NCBI RefSeq assembly: GCF_013343295.1 | Contig: NZ_CP049074.1 | Span: 973,501 to 1,037,500 of the forward strand | Source of the DNA: Metallosphaera tengchongensis | Lineage (GTDB): Archaea; Thermoproteota; Thermoprotei_A; Sulfolobales; Sulfolobaceae | DNA length: 64,000 nt | Direction of reading: 5' to 3' | Shown: positions 9,667-17,731 of the stretch, one piece after another | How the letters are laid out: each line of letters begins with the position of its first letter | Numbering within the stretch: position 1 is the first letter of the stretch | Notes under the pieces: model-generated | What the model was told of the DNA's origin: nothing | Databases searched by the model: none | What the model saw: the letters and a program-made list of their open reading frames with translations, nothing else | Made by a program: the position numbers and the translations under genes

Positions 9667-10373
9667 TCCTTAAAGAGATAACAGAGGAGAAGCTAAAGGA
9701 TGCCATGTTCATTTCTGGCTTTAGGACTTTAGGAGAGGTGGGTTATCTTTCAATAAGGCATCTAATTCTAAGCAGGAAAATGAAGAGAATAGGATTCGTG
9801 ATAACTAAGTATTTGCGCGATGTAACGTTCTTGGACGATTATGGTATAGCGACTCCATTTGAGTTATTCTATGATGAAGAGTTTCATACAGTTGCGCTTC
9901 TAAACCATTTACTTCCATTCCAGAGGGAGTGGAGCGAGTTCAGTCATGGGATAGTTAAGTGGTTGAAGAAAATAAGGGTCAAAGACGCAGTACTTGTAGG
10001 GGGTCTTGATAAGAGGTATAAAGATATCAACCAACCCATAAAATGGATGAAAACTAGTAAAAGTAATATAGAATTGAACTATCCATTGCTTAATAAGCAG
10101 CTTATAGTAGTAGGTCCTCTAGCGCTCTTCACAGTATATGCAGAAATTGAGGATATTCCAGCTACCGTCCTTCTCCCTTATGCTGACAGGGAAAGATTGG
10201 ATCCTGCAGCCGCAGCGATAGCTGTGGAAACGTTGAATCATATTGTAGGATTTAAGGTAGATACAAAAGAACTTTATGAAGACGCCAAAAAAATAGAGCA
10301 AGAGCTTCAGAGACAACTGGAGATGATACAGAAAGAGTTATCCAAATCCGGAGTAGATAGACATTACATGTGA
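9648..10373 (+). CDS. PAC2-family protein (proteasome assembly chaperone-like)
   Basis: A 241-residue member of the PAC2/DUF75 superfamily, with [10 protein letters not shown] in the core, [24 protein letters not shown] and [20 protein letters not shown], and a C-terminal coiled coil (about 205-232). Relatives PbaA/PbaB assist 20S assembly in other archaea. It is co-transcribed with PAN, which supports a proteasome role. The C-terminus is DRHYM, again with penultimate Tyr. The start is GTG. The 3' end runs 36 bases into the convergent TGT gene. Confidence 0.85.
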   Translation: MEETKIVLKEITEEKLKDAMFISGFRTLGEVGYLSIRHLILSRKMKRIGFVITKYLRDVTFLDDYGIATPFELFYDEEFHTVALLNHLLPFQREWSEFSHGIVKWLKKIRVKDAVLVGGLDKRYKDINQPIKWMKTSKSNIELNYPLLNKQLIVVGPLALFTVYAEIEDIPATVLLPYADRERLDPAAAAIAVETLNHIVGFKVDTKELYEDAKKIEQELQRQLEMIQKELSKSGVDRHYM

Positions 10374-11840
10374 TAAAATAGATTTCTCACACTCCTGGAA
10401 CTTTACCTCCTTGTAATTTTTAGTTTCAATGAACTTCTTTATGAACGCAATTGTATTATTTATGGTCTCCTCGTCTATACTTTCCGGCATTTCGAATTGA
10501 GCCATTGGAAAGCTCTCTGATGGCATCACAGGAACTATTCCATAGAAAGGCAACGCTACATAAATGTCATAGTCCTTTTCGTTTTTAGCCCGTATTGATT
10601 TAACCTTTGGATCGGAGATAAATGGACTACTTAATTTATCTGCACAGATCACTAGAGCTTTTTGTTTTTTTGTGCGCAATTTTGAAATATAATTTGAATG
10701 CCTTAGCAACTCAGGTCTTGCGGCTGAATTATGATCAAATAACATTATTCCCTTTATTTCCCCCTTAACCCTTGGATCGTATTTTTCTAAGTACTCCGAC
10801 ATCTTTATTATTTCCCTGAAAGCTGAGTATAGTGCAGGATGAGAGTAAGCTTTTTGTTGTATGTATTCAAATAATCTTCCTTCCTTTATAGCTTGCTTTA
10901 CGTAATTGATTTCTTCCTTTATTTTCCAAAGGTTATGTAGAGCAAGAAGCTTAGTTCTCTGTTTATCCTCCATCTCCATTAGCTCTTTGGGGTCATATCT
11001 AGAACATACGGGACAGCTACAGGGGAAGTAATCCAAATCATCCAACCTATATGTCCTCTCCCTTGTGAGGTATCTTCCATCTCGAGCGAAAATAGCATAT
11101 GATGCTGAATCGAAGCTGTCTACGCCCAACGCTACTGCAAAGGGAATCAAGTGCGGAACGCCTCCTCCAAAGAGATGGAATACCTTCCCTCTACTCACAT
11201 TTCTTTTGGCAGCGTAGATGGCTTTCGTTAAGGTTGCGTATTTATATCTCTCCATTAAAACTGTAGGACTTCCTAGGGCTAGCATAGAAAACTCAGAATT
11301 AGCATCGGCCTGTCTTGCAGAATGTTCAACAAGATCTAGAAATGAACCTCCTTGAATTGGATGTACCCAAATTACATTCTGATTTTCCTTTACGATGTCC
11401 AAGACTTCTTTGCCTCTAGCTATTGTTAAGTCCACAGTTCTTTTGGCTTCATCCCAATCATCAATATCACCTGTCGGAACGTCAAGAAAGACCCCTATGT
11501 CAGGCTCTATACTGGCTTCATATGTAACAATTTCTCTGTTCGAAATTTCTATTTCTCCGTACTCCAGAATCTGATATGCACCAGAATCAAGCATAATTAT
11601 TGAATCCTTTCCATATATCTGGTGAATCTTATCAGGAATCAAATTATTCTTTTTTAAAATGAATGCATTAGTGATAAAATTTTTAAATCCTAAATTTTTA
11701 ATTTCCTCAACAGTGATGTCGTTTCTTGAGGGATTAATAACTGGGAAAAATGCGGGGGTTTCGAGTTTACCGGTCTTGGTCTCTAACAATCCAATCCTGC
11801 CAGCTAGATCCTCATCCTTTGTTTCAAAATCTCCAATCAT
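10338..11840 (-). CDS. tgtA: Archaeosine tRNA-guanine transglycosylase, catalytic part
   Basis: Replaces guanine-15 in the tRNA D loop with preQ0, the first step toward archaeosine. It has [12 protein letters not shown] and FLDVPTGD (active-site Asp region), [25 protein letters not shown] (second Asp), and the zinc site CSCPVC...H at about 270-300. At 500 residues it stops after the C1-like domain; the C-terminal PUA domain of full-length archaeal TGT (about 580 residues) is missing. It overlaps the Sm-like gene upstream by 4 bases and converges on the PAC2 gene with a 36-base tail overlap. Confidence 0.93.
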   Translation of the reverse strand: MIGDFETKDEDLAGRIGLLETKTGKLETPAFFPVINPSRNDITVEEIKNLGFKNFITNAFILKKNNLIPDKIHQIYGKDSIIMLDSGAYQILEYGEIEISNREIVTYEASIEPDIGVFLDVPTGDIDDWDEAKRTVDLTIARGKEVLDIVKENQNVIWVHPIQGGSFLDLVEHSARQADANSEFSMLALGSPTVLMERYKYATLTKAIYAAKRNVSRGKVFHLFGGGVPHLIPFAVALGVDSFDSASYAIFARDGRYLTRERTYRLDDLDYFPCSCPVCSRYDPKELMEMEDKQRTKLLALHNLWKIKEEINYVKQAIKEGRLFEYIQQKAYSHPALYSAFREIIKMSEYLEKYDPRVKGEIKGIMLFDHNSAARPELLRHSNYISKLRTKKQKALVICADKLSSPFISDPKVKSIRAKNEKDYDIYVALPFYGIVPVMPSESFPMAQFEMPESIDEETINNTIAFIKKFIETKNYKEVKFQECEKSILSHVMSIYSGFG

Positions 11841-12277
11841 TTAACGTCTCCTTTTTTCTTCTTTGCGATATAATCATTATAGAGATCATAAATTCTTTGG
11901 GCCATTGGTCCGCTTCCTTCGACTCCACTCTCTGATACCTTTATTTTCTCCATTACAGTTATGACTCCGGCTTCCTCATATAATTTCACGTCACCCTGTC
12001 TTAATCCTAAAGTCTTTTGTAACATCTCAGCAAATTCCCTAACGTCAAACAAAGGTGGAGATTTTACGATAACTTCAGATATCATAAGACCGTTTATAAA
12101 AACCTTATAGTAGACATTATTTTCGTTGTCTTTTGCGTTAGCTAAACCGATTATAAAAGGGTTCAGCTCGTATGAGGAGAGGAGACCTGAGTAACTCCGG
12201 CCATTGCTAAGTTTTACTATCACGGTCTTGTCCAGCAAGGTATTCATGTCACCCATGATCCTTTTTGTACTGCTCAT
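11837..12277 (-). CDS. Sm-like archaeal protein with C-terminal domain (SmAP3 type)
   Basis: Residues 8-75 form an Sm fold ([33 protein letters not shown], then [13 protein letters not shown]). An extra alpha/beta C-terminal region of about 70 residues follows, the layout described for crenarchaeal SmAP3. It probably assembles as a ring that binds RNA. It overlaps the TGT start by 4 bases. Upstream, divergent promoters are shared with Rpo8 in a 47-base gap. Confidence 0.82.
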   Translation of the reverse strand: MSSTKRIMGDMNTLLDKTVIVKLSNGRSYSGLLSSYELNPFIIGLANAKDNENNVYYKVFINGLMISEVIVKSPPLFDVREFAEMLQKTLGLRQGDVKLYEEAGVITVMEKIKVSESGVEGSGPMAQRIYDLYNDYIAKKKKGDVK

Positions 12278-12324
12278 AAGGTTTAACCCACATAAAGTTA
12301 AAATAGGGGAATTTAAATAGTCAA

Positions 12325-12738
12325 GTGATTTCCTTGCCAGATACGTTCATATATTCAGAAGAATGCGTTGTAAGGTCTATAGAAAAGGGCCAACTAAGAG
12401 ATTTACTTATAGTTAACCTAGACTGCAACAACCTATCAATGAATTTAGATATGATATCGTCCATTAATACTCTGAACGTCAATGAGAAAGTTAATGTGAT
12501 CTTTTCTGCTAGTAAACCAGAATTCGGGGTCGATGATTTCTGCGCCCATGGTTACGTGGTAACTGAAAAAAGGAAAAAAATAGAGAATGAGGAAAATTTT
12601 GTGACAATAATTTCTTTCTTCGGCCCTTTATTACGAATTTCATCTAAAACTAGTTTTCTGGAACGGTATAAACTAAATATCATGGATCACATTTACTTCT
12701 GTATAAAGAAACAGTCAGTAGTAGTTCTTTCAAAATGA
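12325..12738 (+). CDS. rpo8: RNA polymerase subunit Rpo8 (RpoG)
   Basis: A 137-residue crenarchaeal counterpart of eukaryotic Rpb8. The diagnostic segment is [13 protein letters not shown] at about 70-82, then [16 protein letters not shown] and the end [10 protein letters not shown]. The remainder is diverged, as is usual in this family. The start is GTG; a TTG four codons later is possible. Other polymerase genes in the window: Rpo4 at 35.1 kb. Confidence 0.78.
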   Translation: MISLPDTFIYSEECVVRSIEKGQLRDLLIVNLDCNNLSMNLDMISSINTLNVNEKVNVIFSASKPEFGVDDFCAHGYVVTEKRKKIENEENFVTIISFFGPLLRISSKTSFLERYKLNIMDHIYFCIKKQSVVVLSK

Positions 12739-12900
12739 ATTTTCTAATACAGATATAAAAATATAGTTTCTAGGTACTTCACCACAGACTTGACGGAGCC
12801 TTTCGAAAGTCGATTTATTGGTATAAAGAATATTTTGAAGAGTATATCAATTAATAACTATTTTATATAAAAATATATGATGCTGGAGAGTTAAATAAGT

Positions 12901-13491
12901 TTAAGATGAGATAAACTCAGTATGTATTTTCTGGTCTAGCGAGATTGATAAAATATCAATACCATCTCCTGAAGTCACATCCCTTTCGGCAGAGGCCCTT
13001 AGTGATTTAATAGCCAACTCCCTTCCCTGAGCCAAATTCATTGATTCCTTGTACTCAGCTTCTAAAACTCCTATAGCCACTCTAGCTCCAGAGCCAACAG
13101 CTGCATATAAGTCATCAAGTAGAGAACCAAGAGGATCTAGCACAAATAGGTTTGGTTTACCCTCATCTACTCCACCAAATAGAACCTCTGAGATAAATGG
13201 CATGTACTTGTATTGGTAGAGTAATATGGAAAGGAGTTTTGCAGCAGCCTTTGTTGTAATTGGTCTATTATTGTATAATTCATAATATTTAATGTTAGCA
13301 TTCATTATTCTAGTTAAGGCCTGTAGATCCCCAAAAAGACCTGCTCCACCAATACCGAATCTACTGATAGGAAAAACTTTCTTTGCAGATTTACTTAGCA
13401 CATATCCTCCGTAGCTTAGCCTTCTCACTGCACCTAAAACTATACCGTCCTGAACCTTTAGACCTACTGCGGTAGAAGGTAACTCTTCCAT
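12901..13491 (-). CDS. psmB: Proteasome beta subunit lacking Thr1 (probably non-catalytic)
   Basis: A 196-residue 20S beta-type subunit. Aligned on the V4-G5 pair, the segment [10 protein letters not shown] puts Ser at position 1 instead of Thr, and VLGAVRRLS puts Val at position 17 in place of the catalytic Asp/Glu. Lys33, the GSGA loop (Ser129) and [11 protein letters not shown] (Asp166/Ser169 region) remain. An in-frame TAG eight codons upstream rules out a longer pro-peptide. Sulfolobales are known to have one active and one inactive beta subunit; the sequence says this is the inactive type. The active beta gene is not in the window; alpha is at 43.4 kb. Confidence 0.9.
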   Translation of the reverse strand: MEELPSTAVGLKVQDGIVLGAVRRLSYGGYVLSKSAKKVFPISRFGIGGAGLFGDLQALTRIMNANIKYYELYNNRPITTKAAAKLLSILLYQYKYMPFISEVLFGGVDEGKPNLFVLDPLGSLLDDLYAAVGSGARVAIGVLEAEYKESMNLAQGRELAIKSLRASAERDVTSGDGIDILSISLDQKIHTEFISS

Positions 13492-13548
13492 GAATATATT
13501 CCCCTATCCAATCTACATCGAGTCAGGGTTATAATATTTGTCTTAACC

Positions 13549-13602
13549 GACCAGACGCAGATTGGTTTTAGGTGGTTTTGGGCCCACGTGTTGCGTCCAG
13601 TC
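13549..13602 (-). other. Conserved-looking RNA hairpin between hisS and psmB
   Basis: An 11-bp stem pairs 13549-13559 with 13592-13602 and encloses an inner GTGG/CCAC hairpin. On the minus strand all 11 positions pair, with two G-U wobbles that become A-C mismatches on the plus strand, so the RNA is likely minus-strand. It follows the hisS stop and precedes the TATA-like element of psmB. It may be a 3' UTR structure, terminator or small RNA. Confidence 0.45.
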
Positions 13603-13610
13603 CCATTTCA

Positions 13611-14903
13611 TTATATTATAATATTTTTTGTTAATTCGTCTATCTTTAGACTTTTTTGATCTCTAGTGGAAAGATTTCTTATGGTGACTTTTCCCTCTTC
13701 CTTTTCCCTTTTGCCTATAATTACCATGTGGGTAAAGCCTTGTTCAGCATAGTACGGAACTAACTTTGAGAGGGAGAGATCTTTTACGCCAAGAACTGAA
13801 ACCAAACCCTCCTGTCTTAATAAGGAAGAGACCTTAATTCCGAAATCTACCACAGAGTTATCTAGCATAACCACCACTACCTTAACGTTTGGCTTAGGTA
13901 AATGATAATCTTTAGACAAGGCGTGTATAGTTCGTTCTATTCCTATCGCAAATCCAACAGCAGGAGTTCTTTGCCCTCCATAAATCTCAATTAGTGTATC
14001 ATACCTACCTCCACCCGCGATACTAAAAGGTAAATCGCTCTTGATTACCTCAAAAATAGGACCAGTATAATACGCCAATCCTCTTACAAATGAAAAATTA
14101 AGTTCGTATCTAATATTAAGTGAGTTTATCACTTGCGTTAAGAGCTGTAACTTTAAGAACTCATCCTTTATTTGTGCTATATTATTTTTATCTGTAAATT
14201 CTATTAGCTCTTCTAGTTTTGGTGGAGAACTTCTGTTTGTCAGTAAGAAAAACAATTCTTTGAGCTTAGGCTGACCCTCCAATCTAGGTCTAAGAATGGC
14301 CTCGGCCTCATCTAGATTACCCTTATCCATTAAATGAAGTACGTGTTCCTGATCATTTTCGTTGAGAGAGATTACATTAAATATATGTCTATAAACCCCA
14401 ATATTATTGAGTTTAATAGAAATTTTATCTTTTAATCCGAGATTATTGTAAAAATTTTCTAGGATATGAATAATTTCTATATCAGCTAAAATTGAGTCTG
14501 ATCCAAGGAGTTCCACACCTGCTTGCCTAAATTCCCTATATCTTCCCAGTTGTGGTTCATCATATCTGTAAACTCTGCCTATATAAAAGAGTCTAACAGG
14601 TTTAGGGAAATGCTGTAAGGATTTTAAATATAGTCTCACGATACTCGGTGTTATTTCAGGTCTGAGAGCTAATTCCCTATTTGCCTTGTCTTTAAATACG
14701 TACATTGTCTTTCTAAGCTCTTCCCCACCCTTTATCGAAAATAATTCAAAATCCTCAACAATGGGCGTAATGGCTTCGCTGTAGCCGGATTTTTCTACAG
14801 TTTCTCTAAATACTTTTTCTACATATCTTATGATATCTGCCTTTTCATCAAAATAGTCCTCCATTCCTCTGACAGGTTCATAATCAATCATTTGTCCATT
14901 CAC
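13611..14903 (-). CDS. hisS: Histidyl-tRNA synthetase
   Basis: Class II aminoacyl-tRNA synthetase charging tRNA-His. It shows MEDYFDEKAD near the N-terminus, motif 2 RYREFRQAGVELLG, the histidine-specific LAYYTGPIFEV, motif 3 AVGFAIGIERT and a C-terminal anticodon-binding domain (about 335-430). The 430-residue length is typical. The GTG at 14903 overlaps the upstream stop (GTGA); an ATG at 14891 (MIDYEPVRGMEDY) is an alternative start. Confidence 0.95.
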   Translation of the reverse strand: MNGQMIDYEPVRGMEDYFDEKADIIRYVEKVFRETVEKSGYSEAITPIVEDFELFSIKGGEELRKTMYVFKDKANRELALRPEITPSIVRLYLKSLQHFPKPVRLFYIGRVYRYDEPQLGRYREFRQAGVELLGSDSILADIEIIHILENFYNNLGLKDKISIKLNNIGVYRHIFNVISLNENDQEHVLHLMDKGNLDEAEAILRPRLEGQPKLKELFFLLTNRSSPPKLEELIEFTDKNNIAQIKDEFLKLQLLTQVINSLNIRYELNFSFVRGLAYYTGPIFEVIKSDLPFSIAGGGRYDTLIEIYGGQRTPAVGFAIGIERTIHALSKDYHLPKPNVKVVVVMLDNSVVDFGIKVSSLLRQEGLVSVLGVKDLSLSKLVPYYAEQGFTHMVIIGKREKEEGKVTIRNLSTRDQKSLKIDELTKNIII

Positions 14904-15289
14904 TTGTGTAAGCTGATCTCTTCAAGGTTATAATATGTTATATCTCCATACTTATCCACAATTGCCATCAATGCCTCAATTCTCATTGTCTTAGCAAAGC
15001 TAAGCACCTCTATTACTTTATTTAAATCGATGTTTTCATTTTCTGATATAGTGAAAACAATGGCATTAAGCTTGTTTGACTTATCGCTAATTCCTAGGCT
15101 TGATCCAAGGTTAAGAAAAGATACCTTCTTGCCCTTCATTCTTAAATCCAAATATACAACTAATTTGTTCCATATCATATTGTCAAAATTAAGCATTTGC
15201 CTTATGCTATCAAGAACAGTATCAGTGTCGCCTTCGAATATTCTTTCCGCTATGTTGCCTAACTGGCTACTTTCCATTTGATTGCTCAA
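14900..15289 (-). CDS. Probable structural (non-catalytic) subunit of tRNA-splicing endonuclease
   Basis: A protein of about 129 residues whose C-terminal half resembles the endonuclease fold: LVVYLDLRMKGKKV (as in YLDLRxRG), LNAIVFTISENEN at the FGxDFxVY strand, and VIEVLSFAKTMRIEALMAIVDKYGDITYYNLEE at the VRLAxSVRKxLVxAxVDxxGxVxYY segment. The catalytic His is absent and the catalytic Lys position is not conserved, as expected for the structural partner in crenarchaeal alpha2beta2 enzymes. It is coupled to hisS. Four tRNAs in this window contain introns. Family assignment is by eye only. Confidence 0.55.
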   Translation of the reverse strand: MSNQMESSQLGNIAERIFEGDTDTVLDSIRQMLNFDNMIWNKLVVYLDLRMKGKKVSFLNLGSSLGISDKSNKLNAIVFTISENENIDLNKVIEVLSFAKTMRIEALMAIVDKYGDITYYNLEEISLHK

Positions 15290-15381
15290 TTCAGCTTAGG
15301 TACTAAATTACTTTCGCTCAAATCCCCCAACTTTAACCTTTGAAAATACATGCTAATAATATCGATCTCAAAAGATTTCAT

Positions 15382-15963
15382 ATGCAACAGAAGTGTGAGA
15401 TTTGCGGATCAGATAATATAATCCACGATGAAAAGAGAGGGGAGGTCATTTGCTCGAGTTGTGGGACAGTTTTGGATCGGATTTACTCATATCAATTTCC
15501 TCCCGTCGATCCAGATATTTTAACCCTTAAGAGCCCAGTTGATATAAATGAGAATAAACAGAATACAAGACTGATTAAGGAATTCGAATATATCTTTAAA
15601 TCTACAAAGAAAGTTAGAAAAGTAAGAAAAATAAAGATAGATTTAAATCATAATGTATTTGGAAAACTAGCTCATTTCAAGCTATATACAGAGGATAGCT
15701 TGATAGCAATGGATATGTTAAAAAAGAACCCTAACGCTTTGGCGATATATAAGTATCTTAGTGACAACGGAGTATTCAGCGGAATGAAGTTTAAAAATAG
15801 GGTGATACTAGCTTTCTATTTATTGAATAATGGGGATTTAAATAAAATAAAAGATATTATTAAAGACTTACATGTAGATCTATCTAATCTCAAAAAGGTG
15901 TCAAAAAGAGTTTCCTACGACATGAGAATAAGGATCAATGAACTAGTTATGGACAATACTTGA
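15382..15963 (+). CDS. tfb3: TFB3-type truncated transcription factor B
   Basis: A protein of about 193 residues with an N-terminal zinc ribbon (C5-x2-C8, C24-x2-C27) followed by a linker and only one cyclin-like repeat (about 95-190). There is no B-reader or second cyclin fold, so it cannot replace TFB1. In Sulfolobus, TFB3 activates DNA-damage genes (ups pili, ced DNA import) as a co-activator. I choose the ATG at 15382 just before the ribbon; a TTG at 15340 would add 14 residues. It lies upstream of the thermosome gene. Confidence 0.85.
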   Translation: MQQKCEICGSDNIIHDEKRGEVICSSCGTVLDRIYSYQFPPVDPDILTLKSPVDINENKQNTRLIKEFEYIFKSTKKVRKVRKIKIDLNHNVFGKLAHFKLYTEDSLIAMDMLKKNPNALAIYKYLSDNGVFSGMKFKNRVILAFYLLNNGDLNKIKDIIKDLHVDLSNLKKVSKRVSYDMRIRINELVMDNT

Positions 15964-16010
15964 CTAGAGAATGATCGAAATACGACCCAAATACTATGGA
16001 GAATGAGGAT

Positions 16011-16061
16011 AGAAAAGTTTTTATATAACCTCTTTCTAAGAGATGCTGAAAGGTGATCGTT
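16011..16061 (+). promoter_or_regulatory. Promoter and ribosome binding site of the thermosome gene
   Basis: A purine-rich BRE (AGAAAAG, 16011-16017) directly precedes the TATA box TTTTTATATAA (16018-16028). A Shine-Dalgarno GGTGAT at 16052-16057 lies 4 bases before ATG 16062, which selects that start over the overlapping in-frame GTG at 16053. This is the clearest archaeal promoter/RBS pair in the window. Confidence 0.75.
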
Positions 16062-17726
16062 ATGGCATCACAAGCTACAGTAGCTACAACCCCAGAAGGT
16101 ATCCCCGTAATAATTTTAAAAGAAGGTTCAAGTAGAGCCTTTGGAAAGGAAGCTCTTAGGGCAAATATAGCGGCTGTGAAGGCCGTTGAGGAAGCGTTAA
16201 GGACAACCTATGGGCCTAGAGGGATGGATAAAATGTTAGTTGACAGTCTAGGAGACATTACTATTACTAACGACGGTGCTACTCTACTAGACAAGATGGA
16301 TTTACAGCACCCCGCTGCGAAACTGCTAGTGCAGATTGCTAAGGGTCAAGATGAAGAGACTGCAGATGGGACAAAAACCGCAGTCATTCTTTCAGGCGAG
16401 TTAGTTAGAAAGGCCGAGGACCTTCTATACAAAGAAGTTCACCCAACTATCATTATTAGTGGGTATAAGAAGGCTGAGGAAACCGCTATTCAAACCATCC
16501 AAGAAATTGCCCAACAGGTAACGATAAATGATGTGGACTTATTGAGAAAAGTCGCAATAACTTCTCTAAGCAGTAAGGCAGTAGCTGGGTCGAGGGAATA
16601 TCTTGCTGACGTGGTTGTGAAAGCTGTCTCTCAAGTAGCAGAACTTAGAGGGAACAAGTGGTATGTAGACTTAGACAATGTACAGGTTGTAAAGAAGGCA
16701 GGTGGAAGTATAAACGACACTACATTGGTTTATGGTATAATAGTGGATAAAGAGGTAGTACACCCTGGGATGCCTAAGAGAGTTGAAAATGCCAAGATAG
16801 CTTTGATAGACGCTCCGTTAGAGGTTGAAAAGCCTGAGCTAGACGCTGAAATAAGAATAAATGACCCCACTCAGATGGAGAAATTCTTACAAGAAGAAGA
16901 GAACATAATAAAAGAGAAAGTGGATCTAATTGCTAGAACTGGAGCAAACGTTATTATTTGTCAGAAAGGGATAGACGAGGTAGCTCAATCCTATTTAGCA
17001 AAGAAGGGTATATTAGCTGTGAGGAGGGCAAAGAAGAGTGATCTAGAGAAGTTGGCAAGAGCCACTGGTGGCAGAGTTGTCTCTAACATAGAAGAGATTT
17101 CAGAACAAGATCTAGGTCATGCAGCTCTTGTAGAGGAAAGGAAGATAGGAGAGGACAAAATGGTATTTGTTGAAGGAGCTAAGAATCCAAAAGCGATTAG
17201 CATACTTATAAGAGGTGGCCTTGAGAGAGTAGTAGATGAGACGGAAAGAGCTCTAAGAGATGCTTTAGGTACTGTCGCAGATGTAATAAAAGACGGTAGG
17301 GCCGTTGCAGGAGGCGGCGCAGTAGAGATAGAAATTGCTAAGAGACTAAGGAAGAGAGCTCCTCAAGTAGGAGGCAAGGAGCAGTTAGCCATAGAAGCCT
17401 ATGCCAATGCCTTGGAGAGTCTTGTTATGATACTAGTAGAGAACGCAGGATTTGACCCAATAGACCAGTTGATGAAGCTAAGATCTTTACATGAGAATGA
17501 GGCCAACAAGTGGTACGGAGTTGACTTGAACTCTGGACAACCAGCAGACAACTGGAATAAGGGGATAATCGAACCGGCTCTAGTCAAGATGAATGCCATC
17601 AAAGCAGCTACCGAAGCTACCACATTGATCCTCAGAATAGATGATCTGGTAGCTGCAGGGAAGAAGTCCGGAGGAGCCGGATCCAAAGAGTCAAAACCCG
17701 AAAATAAGCCTTCCGAAGAGGATTAA
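16062..17726 (+). CDS. thsB: Thermosome subunit (TF55 beta-like group II chaperonin)
   Basis: ATP-driven protein-folding chaperonin forming double rings. It is 554 residues from the ATG chosen by the GGTGAT motif. Features: TTYGPRGMDKMLVD and TNDGATLLDKMD near the N-terminus, the nucleotide-binding DGTKTAV (GDGTT equivalent), AVAGGGAVEIE in the equatorial domain, and a Lys/Ser/Glu-rich tail. The opening ATVATTPEGIPVIILKEGSSR resembles the Sulfolobus beta subunit as I recall it; alpha subunits begin differently. Strong promoter upstream; convergent with the HerA-like gene. Confidence 0.95.
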   Translation: MASQATVATTPEGIPVIILKEGSSRAFGKEALRANIAAVKAVEEALRTTYGPRGMDKMLVDSLGDITITNDGATLLDKMDLQHPAAKLLVQIAKGQDEETADGTKTAVILSGELVRKAEDLLYKEVHPTIIISGYKKAEETAIQTIQEIAQQVTINDVDLLRKVAITSLSSKAVAGSREYLADVVVKAVSQVAELRGNKWYVDLDNVQVVKKAGGSINDTTLVYGIIVDKEVVHPGMPKRVENAKIALIDAPLEVEKPELDAEIRINDPTQMEKFLQEEENIIKEKVDLIARTGANVIICQKGIDEVAQSYLAKKGILAVRRAKKSDLEKLARATGGRVVSNIEEISEQDLGHAALVEERKIGEDKMVFVEGAKNPKAISILIRGGLERVVDETERALRDALGTVADVIKDGRAVAGGGAVEIEIAKRLRKRAPQVGGKEQLAIEAYANALESLVMILVENAGFDPIDQLMKLRSLHENEANKWYGVDLNSGQPADNWNKGIIEPALVKMNAIKAATEATTLILRIDDLVAAGKKSGGAGSKESKPENKPSEED

Positions 17727-17731
17727 AATTT

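Noticed and set aside
16053-16061. GTG at 16053 as start of the thermosome gene
   Set aside because: It lies inside the GGTGAT Shine-Dalgarno motif; ATG 16062 gives the family N-terminus.
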